Source: Euzebya rosea
GTDB lineage: Bacteria > Actinomycetota > Nitriliruptoria > Euzebyales > Euzebyaceae
Length of the DNA stretch: 64,000 nucleotides
Direction: 5' to 3'
NCBI RefSeq assembly: GCF_003073135.1
Contig: NZ_PGDQ01000014.1
Coordinates: forward strand, 62,001 to 126,000
How positions within the stretch are numbered: the first letter of the stretch is position 1; each line of letters opens with the position of its first letter. The position numbers and the translations under genes are program-made. Shown piece by piece: positions 10,101 to 18,779 of the stretch. The notes beneath the pieces are model-generated. The model was not told where the DNA came from. It worked only from the letters and a program-made list of their open reading frames with translations, and ran no database searches.

Positions 10101-10781
10101 TCAGCTGTCCTTCGTGGGGGCGGGGTCGGCGGGGGTGGTATCCGCGGCGGCCATGGCGGCGGCGATCCCCGCGGCGGCCTCCGCGGTCACCATGCCGCCG
10201 CTGAGCAGCTCGAACGCCGGGGCCATGTAGCGGCGGATGTAGGTCGGGTCGGCCTGCACCGACGGGCTGAGCAGGTCCACGCCGAGCAGCGCCTCGACGT
10301 GGTCGTGCAGGACCAGCGCGCCCAGGGACCAGATGGTGAGGATCGTCGCGCAGCCCTCGGGGTCGTCGAGCTCGTTCAGCAGTCCGCTCGCCGCACCCTC
10401 CTTCATGTGGACGACCGCGTCGGCGACCATCTCGCGGACGAGGTCGGTCACCCGCGGCGTGCCGTCGACCATCGTGCGGGCGAGGTAGGCCATCAGCGGC
10501 GGCCCGTCGGCGGCGTCGCGGAGCGAGGCGATCGGATCGACCTGCGCACCACGGGCCATCGCGGCCGCCTTCAGCCGCCGGACCTCGGACACGATGTGGT
10601 GGTCACACGCGTCGCGGAGCTCGTCCATCGACCCGAAGTGGTGGATGACCGACCCCGCCGACACGCCAGCGCGGGCGGCGACGTTGCGGGCGGTCAGCCC
10701 GCCGGGCCCGGCCTCGACGACCGCCTCGATCGCCGCGTCACGGATCCTTGCCCGGGTCGACCGATCGTCCGTTGAACTCAT
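10101..10781 (-). CDS. TetR-family repressor of the adjacent ABC exporter
   Basis: A 226-residue TetR regulator: N-terminal helix-turn-helix 'LTARNVAARAGVSAGSVIHHF' and an all-helical ligand domain of TetR_C type. ATG 10781 is chosen because AGGA lies eight bases upstream; in-frame ATGs at 10790 and 10799 are alternatives. The palindromes 10771-10788 and 10795-10804 overlap all these starts, so autorepression is likely. It heads the operon with the ATPase and fused permease, and would respond to an exported or toxic compound; the ligand is unknown. Confidence 0.88.
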   Translation of the reverse strand: MSSTDDRSTRARIRDAAIEAVVEAGPGGLTARNVAARAGVSAGSVIHHFGSMDELRDACDHHIVSEVRRLKAAAMARGAQVDPIASLRDAADGPPLMAYLARTMVDGTPRVTDLVREMVADAVVHMKEGAASGLLNELDDPEGCATILTIWSLGALVLHDHVEALLGVDLLSPSVQADPTYIRRYMAPAFELLSGGMVTAEAAAGIAAAMAAADTTPADPAPTKDS

Positions 10782-10807
10782 GTTCAACATCCTAAACATA
10801 TGTTCAA
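10771..10807. promoter_or_regulatory. paired palindromic operator over tetR start
   Basis: GTTGAACTCATGTTCAAC (10771-10788) is a perfect 7-4-7 inverted repeat, and AACATATGTT (10795-10804) is a second palindrome. The octamer ATGTTCAA recurs at 10780 and 10800, spaced 20 bp, two helical turns. This is a likely TetR dimer-pair operator covering the tetR start codons. Confidence 0.65.
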
Positions 10808-10911
10808 TGTGCGGCAAGGGCCACATGTCGGCCGAACTGCACACCACCGTCGGCGGGCTGTGCACCTTCGCGGCCCACGGCGCCGAATTGCACAATCCCG
10901 GCGGTCCCGGT

Positions 10912-10959
10912 GGTCCCGGCACGCGCACGTCCGGCGGTCCCGGCACGCGCATGTCCCGC
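10912..10959. repeat. 24-bp tandem repeat, two copies
   Basis: Two adjacent 24-bp units starting GGTCCCGGCACGCGCA differ at two positions (10912-10935 and 10936-10959). They lie in the gap between the ion channel gene and the tetR operon, next to the palindrome GCGGCCCGGGCCGC at 10958-10971, which could be part of a terminator for the channel gene. Confidence 0.6.
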
Positions 10960-10979
10960 GGCCCGGGCCGCCCCCCGGG

Positions 10980-11822
10980 TCAGGTGGGGTCGGTGGAGGG
11001 GGTGGGGCCGGTGGAGGGGTCGGCGGCCAGCTCGGCGAGGTGGTTGGCCAAGCGGACGCGCTGGTCGACGGTCAGCTCGTCCCAGTGGGTCAGGCGAGTG
11101 ATCGTGTGGGCGACGTCGGGGTCGTCGGGGTCGGTGTCCGGACGGTTGCCGAGCCGCACGGCGTAGGTGGCGATCGCCCCCGTCACCGACCCGAGCACGC
11201 CGATGCCGGTCAGCATCAGCAGGGTCGCGATCCCCCGACCGGCCCCGGTCACCGGGGAGATGTCGCCGTACCCCACCGTGGTCGCGGTCACGACCGCCCA
11301 CCACACGCCGTCGCCGATCCCCTCGATGCCCGGCTCGATGGTCGAGACCAGGGTCCCACCGACGACCACGAGGCCGGCGGCGACGACCAGCAGGGACCCC
11401 GTGTGGTTGGTCGTCAGCACGTCCCTGGTCGTGCGCAGCACCCGCCAGATCACCACGCCGGACCGGACGATCCGCAGGACCCGCAGCGCCCGGAAGCCCC
11501 GCAGCAGGTCCAGCGGGATGATCGCCACCAGGTCGATCAGGTTGGTCCGCACGAACTGCCGGCGGTTCCTCGCCACGGCCAGCCGGGCCAGGTAGTCGGT
11601 CAGGAACAGGCCCCAGATCGCCCACTGCGTGGTCACCGCAACCGGGTCGTCCCGGTTGAACCACAGCACCGCCAGGACGGCCGCCGCGATCATCAGGCCC
11701 TCCCACGCCCAGCGCAGCATCCGCCCGATCGACGAGGCCTTGTCCAGGTCCATGTCGTCGACGTTGATCTGGGTCCTGACCTCCTCGGCGGCGGCAGAGG
11801 CGATGACGGCAAGCCGTCCCAT
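10980..11822 (-). CDS. voltage-gated potassium channel-like protein
   Basis: A 280-residue six-helix channel subunit. The potassium selectivity filter TVGYGD is at residues 182-187, preceded by the pore helix 'GVWWAVVTATT'. An S4-like segment at about 108-130 (RGFRALRVLRIVRSGVVIWRVLR, split here by description only) carries repeated Arg. The C-terminus is short with no RCK domain. It should conduct K+ across the cytoplasmic membrane. Its ATG overlaps the stop of the spermidine-synthase-like gene by one base (TGATG), so the two are coupled. Confidence 0.9.
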   Translation of the reverse strand: MGRLAVIASAAAEEVRTQINVDDMDLDKASSIGRMLRWAWEGLMIAAAVLAVLWFNRDDPVAVTTQWAIWGLFLTDYLARLAVARNRRQFVRTNLIDLVAIIPLDLLRGFRALRVLRIVRSGVVIWRVLRTTRDVLTTNHTGSLLVVAAGLVVVGGTLVSTIEPGIEGIGDGVWWAVVTATTVGYGDISPVTGAGRGIATLLMLTGIGVLGSVTGAIATYAVRLGNRPDTDPDDPDVAHTITRLTHWDELTVDQRVRLANHLAELAADPSTGPTPSTDPT

Positions 11823-13387
11823 CAGTAGCCCGCCCAGCCCGATCGGGCCGCGTCGACGATGGCGGGGTCCAGCAGCGTCGACGGCTGCACGGCTGCCTGG
11901 TCGGGCAGCCGGTCGGGCGGGAACACCGCCGCGGCAGCCAGCACCTCGTCGGTCAGGAACCGAAGCGTCGGCGCATCTTCGGGGACCCGCAGCGCCGGCT
12001 GGCCCTCGCGGGTCGCCAGCACGAAGCCCCAGTCACCGAACGTCGGCACGTCCACGTGGTACGGCACGGTCGCCAGGCCCGCATCCTCCACCGTGGCGCG
12101 GATCGTCCAGAACGCCAGCGGCACGAAGTAGGGGCTGCCGGACTGCACGACCATGCGCCCGCCGGGGGCCAGCAGCCCCGCGGCCATGCCGTAGAACTCC
12201 ACGCTGTACAGCTTGGCCAGGTCGACGGTGTCGGGGTCGGGAAGGTCGACGACGATCACGTCGACGGGCCCGTCCCCCCCGTCGCGCACCCAGGTGAACG
12301 CGTCGTCGTGCACGACGGTCATCCTCGGGTCGTCCAACGACCCGCGGTTGGCCTCGAGGATCCTCGGGACCGTCCGGGCCGCCGCCACGACGGCCGGGTC
12401 GAGATCGACCAGCGTCACGGACCGAACGTCGTCGTAGCCCAGGACCTCGCGGGCGGCCAGCCCGTCACCACCGCCCAGGATCAGCACCCGTTCGTGCGGT
12501 CCGTTCATCGCCGGGTGGACCAGCGCCTCGTGATACCGGTGTTCGTCGAGGGTGGAGAACTGCAGGTCGCCGTCGAGGAACAGCCGCGTGTCGGGCCCGT
12601 CGGGCGTCGTGGACTCGGTGATGACCAGGTCCTGGTAGGCCGTCTGCTCGTGCAGCACGATCGGATCGCGGAACAGCTTCTGCTGGGCGGTCAGCTCGAA
12701 GTCGCCGGTCTTGAGGTGCATCACCCCGATCAGTCCCAGGGCGAGCACCCCGGCGACCAGCAGCCAGCGCCGACGGTCGGGCAGCAGCACCAGCCCGGTC
12801 GCGAGGCCCGCCGTGACGTTCACCCCCCCGACCAGCAACGATCCGGTCAGCAGCCCGAAGACCGGCAGCAGCAGGAACGGGAAGACCAGCCCGCCGACCA
12901 GCGCCCCGACGTAGTCGGCCGCGGACATGTCGGCGACGACGAACGCCGGGTCGTCGTCGCCCAGCCGACCGATCAGGGCCATCAGCAACGGGATCTCCGC
13001 GCCGATCAGCGTGCCGACCACGACCGCCGCGAGCAGCAGCGCCGGGGTGTACAGGCCCAGCCACGCGAACGCCGTGTACAGCGCCGGGACGCAGAACGCC
13101 CCGACGACGCCGAGCACCAGCTCGACGGCGACGAACCCGGCGGCGGGCCGGCCGATCAGCCGCTTGGCGACGAGCGCACCGATGCCCATCGACGCCAGGG
13201 CCACACCCAGGACGAGGCTGGTCTGGGTGATCGACGAGCCGACGAGGTAGCTGCCGGTGGCGACCAGCGCCAGCTCGTAGACCAGCCCGCAGGCCGCGCA
13301 GACCGCGACGACGAACAGCAGCGCCGTCCTGCCGACACGGTGCCCGGTGGGGGTGTCGGTGGTCGCGGGGCTGGTCAGGGTCGCCAC
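11822..13387 (-). CDS. membrane-anchored spermidine synthase-like protein
   Basis: A 521-residue protein: residues about 20-222 form seven or so transmembrane helices, and 240-521 are a polyamine aminopropyltransferase domain. Visible: 'QFSTLDEHRYHEALVHP' (substrate loop), 'VLILGGGDGLAAREVL' (nucleotide-binding Gly motif), 'VDLDP', and 'VIVVDLPDPDTVDLAKLYS' with the Asp expected to act in aminopropyl transfer. The usual product is spermidine from putrescine and decarboxylated SAM, but no SAM decarboxylase is in the window, and membrane-bound members may use other acceptors. In a co-directional set with the channel and DUF350 genes. Confidence 0.88.
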   Translation of the reverse strand: MATLTSPATTDTPTGHRVGRTALLFVVAVCAACGLVYELALVATGSYLVGSSITQTSLVLGVALASMGIGALVAKRLIGRPAAGFVAVELVLGVVGAFCVPALYTAFAWLGLYTPALLLAAVVVGTLIGAEIPLLMALIGRLGDDDPAFVVADMSAADYVGALVGGLVFPFLLLPVFGLLTGSLLVGGVNVTAGLATGLVLLPDRRRWLLVAGVLALGLIGVMHLKTGDFELTAQQKLFRDPIVLHEQTAYQDLVITESTTPDGPDTRLFLDGDLQFSTLDEHRYHEALVHPAMNGPHERVLILGGGDGLAAREVLGYDDVRSVTLVDLDPAVVAAARTVPRILEANRGSLDDPRMTVVHDDAFTWVRDGGDGPVDVIVVDLPDPDTVDLAKLYSVEFYGMAAGLLAPGGRMVVQSGSPYFVPLAFWTIRATVEDAGLATVPYHVDVPTFGDWGFVLATREGQPALRVPEDAPTLRFLTDEVLAAAAVFPPDRLPDQAAVQPSTLLDPAIVDAARSGWAGY

Positions 13388-13403
13388 GGCAGGCGTCGTG
13401 CTC

Positions 13404-13835
13404 CTAGCTGATCGCGGCGGCGACCACGATGCCGACCGCGATGTGGTTGGCGGCGACGAACCATGCGACCGGGGTGGGCTCCGCCGAGGCGACGGTGTCC
13501 CGCAGCTTGCCCGGCGTGATGATGTCGACCAGCCCGAAGCTGGCGGCGTTCAGCAGGATGCCGAGCACGCCGTAGATGCCGGCGGTGGTCAGCCCGAGCG
13601 CGAAGCCGTCGGCCGACGTCAGGATCGCGGTGGCCAGCACGATGGCGTTGGCCAGCATCCCCGACGCGACGACGATGATCAGGTTGCGGTTGTGGTCCTC
13701 GGTGATCTGTTTGCCGAGCTTGCCGGGGGTCATCACGTCGATGACGCCGAAGCTGACGGCGAGCAGGACCAGGGCGAGGACGCCCCAGGCCAGGCCCTCG
13801 GAGGCGTCAGCGAGGATGGCGGCCATGTCGATCAT
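13404..13835 (-). CDS. DUF350 membrane protein
   Basis: A 143-residue protein with four transmembrane helices arranged as a tandem repeat: 'FGVIDVMTPGKLGKQI' in the first half and 'FGLVDIITPGKLRDTV' in the second, the hallmark of DUF350. Function is unknown; the family recurs beside spermidine-synthase-like, DUF4178, DUF4247 and DUF2617 genes. It lies 16 bp upstream of the spermidine-synthase-like gene in the same direction, so the two are probably co-transcribed. Confidence 0.88.
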   Translation of the reverse strand: MIDMAAILADASEGLAWGVLALVLLAVSFGVIDVMTPGKLGKQITEDHNRNLIIVVASGMLANAIVLATAILTSADGFALGLTTAGIYGVLGILLNAASFGLVDIITPGKLRDTVASAEPTPVAWFVAANHIAVGIVVAAAIS

Positions 13836-13902
13836 CTCTGGTGGGCCTTTCGGGTGGTGCGGGAGTCGAGGGTGATCCGGGAACGCGAGGAGGGGGGAGG
13901 GG

Positions 13903-14361
13903 TCACTTGCCGCTGCCGGAGCCGCCGCCGCGGACGCCGGTGAACCCGCCGCCGCCGGAGCTGCCGCCGGAGGACCGGGGGCCGTAGTCGCGGGGCCGGC
14001 TGCCCCAGTAGCCGGCGATGAAGGTGCTGTGCCGCCGGTAGCCGGTGTCGTAGTCGTCGAGCTCGATGCTGGAGCCCTCGGCCTCGGTGCGGACGACCGC
14101 CAGCCAGTCGGCGCCGCGCAGGTAGTAGTTGCCGGACTCGCGGACGCTGTCGTTGGCCTTCAGGTTGATCTGCAGGTTGTCGGCCACGACGCTCGGCGCA
14201 TCACCGGTGCGCCACTGGGACGTGGCGGCGTCGTAGCTGTAGGCGCCGTCGAGGAAGGCGGTGGCCTCGGTGAGGGAGGTGGAGGAGCCGCAGCCGGTCA
14301 ACGTCAGCGCCAGGACGACGAGGATCGCGAGGAGTGGCGGGCGGGGTCGGAGGCTGGTCAT
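13903..14361 (-). CDS. DUF4247-type lipoprotein
   Basis: A 152-residue lipoprotein with a lipobox LTLTGC (Cys24). The mature part resembles DUF4247 ('DGAYSYDAATSQW', 'YYLRGADWLAVVR') and ends in a Gly/Ser-rich tail. It is exported and membrane-anchored on the outer face; function unknown. The start at ATG 14361 overlaps the stop of the DUF2617 gene (ATGA), which fixes the start far inside the longer open frame. Part of the polyamine-channel cluster. Confidence 0.8.
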   Translation of the reverse strand: MTSLRPRPPLLAILVVLALTLTGCGSSTSLTEATAFLDGAYSYDAATSQWRTGDAPSVVADNLQINLKANDSVRESGNYYLRGADWLAVVRTEAEGSSIELDDYDTGYRRHSTFIAGYWGSRPRDYGPRSSGGSSGGGGFTGVRGGGSGSGK

Positions 14362-14870
14362 CGGCTGGCTCCGTGGACGGCGACCGCGATGCGGTCGTGG
14401 GCAAGGACGGTGGTGGTGCTGCGGGCGACGCGGCCGTGCTCGGGGTAGCAGTGCCAGGTCGCCCAGCCGTCGCCGCTCGGCGTGGGCAGGACGGCGGTGA
14501 CGGCGTGGGGGTGGCCGGGGAAGGCATGCACGACGCCGGCGGTGCGCGCCCCGTCCCGAAGCTGCTCGACGAGGGTCGCGAGGCCGACGGGCGTGACCGT
14601 GTCGACGGCGTAGTCGAAGGCCAGGTCCCAGCGGTCGACGCCGGTGTGCACGATGACCCGACGGGGGCCGGGGGCACTCCCGCCGGTGTTGCAGGCGAGG
14701 GTCTCCACCGCGTGTCCCTCCAGGGTGCGGACCTGATGGGACGCCGACAGCACGGCCACCTCGACGGTGGTCGTCGGCAGGGCCAGGGTCGCGCGGGCCA
14801 GCGCGGGCTGGAGCGGCCCGCCGAAGGCGACCGTCAGCCGGTCGGGGCTGAGGTCTGTCGGGTCGTGCAC
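14358..14870 (-). CDS. DUF2617 family protein
   Basis: A 170-residue soluble protein with features of DUF2617 ('DLAFDYAVDTVTPVGLATLV', 'CYPEHGRVARSTT'). No activity is established for the family. GTG 14870 is chosen over the longer ATG 14936 because GGAGGGAGG lies directly upstream. First gene of the leftward cluster DUF2617, DUF4247, DUF350, spermidine-synthase-like, K+ channel. Recurrent association of these families suggests one membrane-linked process. Confidence 0.78.
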   Translation of the reverse strand: MHDPTDLSPDRLTVAFGGPLQPALARATLALPTTTVEVAVLSASHQVRTLEGHAVETLACNTGGSAPGPRRVIVHTGVDRWDLAFDYAVDTVTPVGLATLVEQLRDGARTAGVVHAFPGHPHAVTAVLPTPSGDGWATWHCYPEHGRVARSTTTVLAHDRIAVAVHGASR

Positions 14871-14991
14871 GTGTCCTCCCTCCTGGCATCGGTGCGGGCG
14901 CCCCTCGACGCCGCCGGCCCTCGATCGTGGCCACACCCTATACCCGCCGCGGGCCCCCTCGGATGGATGTTGCCGGCCGGTAATCGTCCCC

Positions 14992-17900
14992 TCAGGAGGC
15001 GGTCGGGACGGCCGCGAGGAAGGCGTCGCTGATCACCGCCGTGCCACCCAGCCCGATCACCCGCTTGACGGACGCACGCTGGGACAGGGCGTGGCCGAGC
15101 GCCGCACCGGGCGCCGCAGGATCCAGGCCGTTGACCAGCACGACGACGCCGTCCAGCGCCGCCGCGACCGGACCGCCCGTCAGGCTGTCGGGGAAGTTCG
15201 CGCCGGTCGCCAGCACCAGTGTGTCGAAGGAGAGGCCGATCGCGCGGGCGTGGTTCAGGACGGCCTCGGCGGTGGTGTACCGCTCGGGGCCTGCCAGCCG
15301 CGTCGGTGACGGCAGACGCTCCATGACGGCGTCGGCGATCACGGCGGTCCCACCGACCACGGCGACCCGTTCGATGCCGAGGGCCTCGATGGTGTCGGCG
15401 GTGGCCCGGGGGATCTCGTCGCGGGTGACGAACAGGATCGGCCGGTGGGTGCGCGCGGCGACACCGGTGATCGACACGGCGTCGGCGAACCCGTCGGCGG
15501 TGACGACGTAGGCCTCGGGTGCCCCGTCGTCGAGGACCGACCCGGGCAGCTCGGCGGCGACGGCCGCGCCGACGGCGTAAGGGTCACCATCGCCGACACG
15601 GCGGACCGACAGGCCCATCGACTCCAGCTCCGCAGCGACCTCGGGGCCGACCAGCGACCCCACGATCACGGCATCCGTGGCACCCAGCTGGGCGATCCCC
15701 TCGCGTGCGACGGTCGACAGCGTGCCGTCGACCAGGACGATCGGGGCATCCAGGAACCCGGCCAGCGGCGAGGCCAGCAGGGCGTCGTGGTAGGTCCCCG
15801 CATCGGCGAGCACCACGGTGTCGCTGCCGTCGGGGTGGGCGGCGAGGGCCGCCGCGACGGACGTGGCGACCCGCTCGGGACCGCCGGCCCGCTCGGTGGT
15901 CAGCGCCGGCAGGCCGTCGAAGGTTGCGAGGTGGACGTAGGAGCCGCGCTCCAGGTACGGCTGCACCGAGGACGGCCCGGTCACGCCGGTCAGGCTGTTG
16001 ACCTCGGTGGTGAAGGTCGTCCGACGGAAGGCCGACAGGTCGTCGGCGCCGAAGCGGTCCTCCAGCGTGGCCAGCGCCGACTCGACCGCGGCCACGAGGA
16101 CCTCCTCGGCGGTCCGGTCGCCCAGCCAGTCGTGCCGGACGGCCAGGCCGGACGAGGCCGGGTCGAGGGCCCGCAGGACCAGGTTGAGGGCGGGGGACAT
16201 GTCGTAGCGGTGGCCCCCGACACCCAGCTGGCGGGAGACGAGGTCGGGACAGCCGCGGCCGGAGTTGCAGGCCGCCGCGGCGTCGGCGTCGGCGATCGGG
16301 CCGCCCCAGACGCTGCCGAGCACCTCCACGACGAGCGCGTCGACGACGGCGGAGAAGATCGTGGCCGCCGGACCGTCGGTGCCGTCCTCGAGCGAGGACT
16401 GCCCGCCGGGGCCACGGAAGGTGGTCGGCGCGTTCGGCGGGTCGTAGAAGCGGGTGTTCCAGCCCGCCAGCAGGTCGGCCACCGCGTCCAGTCGGGCGTC
16501 CACCCCGTCGATCGCGGACAGGACGAGCGGCAGGAACGGTTCGGCCCGGGGGTCGGTCAGCGCCGACTCCATCTCGATGGCCTGGAGGGTCTCGAAGGTG
16601 TGGTCGGTCCGGGACTCGGCCAGCGCGATGGGCGTGGCGACGCGTTGCACGGCACCGCCGGGACGGGACGTCGGGCCGATGCCCTCCCCGTCCAGCCAGT
16701 CGTGCGCGGGCTTGTTGTTCCAGTTGACGAGGAACCCCTGGGCGGGGTCGATGGCGTGGGGCAGGTCGTCGAACGGGATGCGGTCACCGAAGTCCGCCGA
16801 GCCGTCGCCGGGCAGGGGGAACCGCAGGTCGTTGGCCGGACGCTCGTGGTGGATGCCGGGGTGCCAGAAGGCGATGTGGCCGTCGGCGTCGGCGTAGGTG
16901 GTGTTCTCGTTCCAGGTGACCTGGCGCATGGCGGCCTCGAAGTCCTCGAGGGACTCCGCCCGGTTCCACGCGAGGACACCGTCGATGGTGTCGACCTCCT
17001 GGCCGAACATCTGGTACTGCACCGACCGGGCCAGCCGTTCGCCGTCGCCGTCCTCCTGCGCGACGATCGGGCCGTGGACGGTGCGGCAGACCTCGACGTC
17101 GACGGACCGGAGCGCCGGGGTGACCGGCAGGCCCTGGGTGGACTCGCGGTAGTCGATGGTCTCGGTGCGGCAGTCGGCGTCCTTCCACTGCCCGTCGTGG
17201 CGGTACTGCAGCGGCCCGCCGTCGGTCGGGTTGTCGCGGACGGTCTCGATGAAGCTGTCGACGGTCTTGGAGTAGCCGGTGGTCAGCGCCCAGGCGACCC
17301 GGTCGGTGTAGCCGATGCCGACGACCGGCAGGGCGGGCACCGAGGCACCGCGGGCGTCGTAGCCGCCGCCGTGCACCTCGTACTCCACGAGCAGGCTCGG
17401 ATAGGTCCAGCCCAGCTGCGGGCCGCTGATCAGCATGGCGTTGTCGTCGGCGGTGCGGGACGGACCGATCGCCATGCCGATGGACCCGCCGTGCAACGAC
17501 GCGGCCCACTCGGCGAGGGCGTCGGCCGCCCGGAAGGCCCGCGCCCGATCCACGGCGTCGGCCTGGTCGGATGCGCCGGAACGGGAGCCGGTGTCGTCGG
17601 CGAAGGCGGGCAGCGTGGAGGGTTCGGGGTAGGCGCCGGTCCCGGGCCCGTCGGCGAGCTCCAGCGGCAGGGTGGCCGCGAAGTCCGCGGCGGCGTCCAG
17701 CGACGCGTCGAGGTCGGTCAGCGGCGAGTTGGGGAACGTCCCCTCCTCCCGCGGGACGGTGGTGACCGCCAGGGGATCGTCCTGCCAGACCAGGTCGGCG
17801 AAGATCGCGCGGCCCTCCTCCTCACCGTGCTCGGCCTCCAGGTCGCGCAGCAGGCGGACGTTGTCCATCTCGTTGCCGCCCTCGGCGGCGACCGAACGGG

Positions 17901-18630
17901 TGATCAGGACTCCTGCAGCGGCGATGTCGATCAGGTCCAGCGGCTCGGGCCGCGTGGACAGCAGCGCGTACTCGACGGGCAGCAGGTCGGGGTTGGCGTT
18001 GACCTCCGCGATCCACTCGTTGGCACCGTCGACGTAGCCCTGCACGGCCGTCAGCGCCTCGTCGGACAGGCCGTTGATGATGGCCTGGTACTCCTCGTCG
18101 CTGTAGGTGAGGGTGCGGGTCTGCACGTCCAGGGGGACACCGGAGGTGCCGACCAGCTCGGCGAAGGTGCCCCTCCCCTGTCGCCGCACGGCGTCCATCA
18201 GGAACAGGCGGATCTGCGCGACCGCCCAGCCGGTGCCGAACCACACGTCCTCGGCGGTGTCACCGTGGATGGCCGGGGTGCCGAACTCGTCCCAGTACAC
18301 CCGGACCGCGCCGTCGCGCAGCGTTTCGGTGCGCACGGCGTCGGCGGGGTCCAGGAAGCCCTGTCCGGCGTAGCCCTCGAGCCCCCAGTAGATCGACGTC
18401 TGGTCGTCGGTGTGCTCGCCGAAGCTGCCACCGGCCGACCCGGCGACCTGGTCGGTCACCGACGTGAAGCCGGAGTTGCCCGGCGGCATCAACGACACCG
18501 CGGTCACCCCCTGGGGAGGGATGTCGACGGGTGCGTCCTGTGCACGTGCCGACGGCACGATCGGGGCCAGCAAGGCGGCCACGAGGGTCGCGACGAGGAA
18601 CAAGGAGGCGTGGACCGAACGTGACTGCAT
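14992..18630 (-). CDS. secreted penicillin-acylase-family hydrolase with cell-wall-binding repeats
   Basis: A 1212-residue exported protein. Signal peptide with likely cleavage after 'PSARA'. An Ntn-hydrolase (penicillin acylase family) precursor follows: Ser383 in 'HGGSIGMAIGPSR' is the expected new N-terminal nucleophile after autocleavage, with 'GIGYTDRVAWALTTG' and 'VTWNENTTYADADGHIAFW' downstream. The last ~300 residues hold three type 2 cell-wall-binding repeats ('GGPERVATSVAAAL', 'VGSLVGPEVAAEL', 'AGPERYTTAEAVLNHA'). It probably cleaves an amide such as a beta-lactam side chain or acyl-homoserine lactone at the wall. No ribosome site precedes the ATG; a TTG at 18681 is an alternative start. 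Confidence 0.88.
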   Translation of the reverse strand: MQSRSVHASLFLVATLVAALLAPIVPSARAQDAPVDIPPQGVTAVSLMPPGNSGFTSVTDQVAGSAGGSFGEHTDDQTSIYWGLEGYAGQGFLDPADAVRTETLRDGAVRVYWDEFGTPAIHGDTAEDVWFGTGWAVAQIRLFLMDAVRRQGRGTFAELVGTSGVPLDVQTRTLTYSDEEYQAIINGLSDEALTAVQGYVDGANEWIAEVNANPDLLPVEYALLSTRPEPLDLIDIAAAGVLITRSVAAEGGNEMDNVRLLRDLEAEHGEEEGRAIFADLVWQDDPLAVTTVPREEGTFPNSPLTDLDASLDAAADFAATLPLELADGPGTGAYPEPSTLPAFADDTGSRSGASDQADAVDRARAFRAADALAEWAASLHGGSIGMAIGPSRTADDNAMLISGPQLGWTYPSLLVEYEVHGGGYDARGASVPALPVVGIGYTDRVAWALTTGYSKTVDSFIETVRDNPTDGGPLQYRHDGQWKDADCRTETIDYRESTQGLPVTPALRSVDVEVCRTVHGPIVAQEDGDGERLARSVQYQMFGQEVDTIDGVLAWNRAESLEDFEAAMRQVTWNENTTYADADGHIAFWHPGIHHERPANDLRFPLPGDGSADFGDRIPFDDLPHAIDPAQGFLVNWNNKPAHDWLDGEGIGPTSRPGGAVQRVATPIALAESRTDHTFETLQAIEMESALTDPRAEPFLPLVLSAIDGVDARLDAVADLLAGWNTRFYDPPNAPTTFRGPGGQSSLEDGTDGPAATIFSAVVDALVVEVLGSVWGGPIADADAAAACNSGRGCPDLVSRQLGVGGHRYDMSPALNLVLRALDPASSGLAVRHDWLGDRTAEEVLVAAVESALATLEDRFGADDLSAFRRTTFTTEVNSLTGVTGPSSVQPYLERGSYVHLATFDGLPALTTERAGGPERVATSVAAALAAHPDGSDTVVLADAGTYHDALLASPLAGFLDAPIVLVDGTLSTVAREGIAQLGATDAVIVGSLVGPEVAAELESMGLSVRRVGDGDPYAVGAAVAAELPGSVLDDGAPEAYVVTADGFADAVSITGVAARTHRPILFVTRDEIPRATADTIEALGIERVAVVGGTAVIADAVMERLPSPTRLAGPERYTTAEAVLNHARAIGLSFDTLVLATGANFPDSLTGGPVAAALDGVVVLVNGLDPAAPGAALGHALSQRASVKRVIGLGGTAVISDAFLAAVPTAS

Positions 18631-18695
18631 TCGCGGGAGGGTAACAACACAGCGCACACGGGCCCTCGCGGTGGGTACCAATCCCTCGACGGGGG

Positions 18696-18723
18696 TTCAC
18701 GACGGCCCCGAACGCACTACGAT
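18696..18723 (+). promoter_or_regulatory. putative sigma-70 type promoter
   Basis: TTCACG (18696-18701) and TACGAT (18718-18723) are separated by 16 bp, upstream of the gene starting at 18780. Confidence 0.4.
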
Positions 18724-18779
18724 CCGGGGTCGGTGCTGGTGGGGAGCACCATCCCCACACCGGAAGAGATCGCCTCCCC

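Noticed and set aside
15445-18624. 1059-codon open frame opposite the penicillin-acylase gene
   Set aside because: Composition is Gly/Val/Arg-rich with no domain, while the minus strand has a signal peptide, catalytic Ser and cell-wall-binding repeats.
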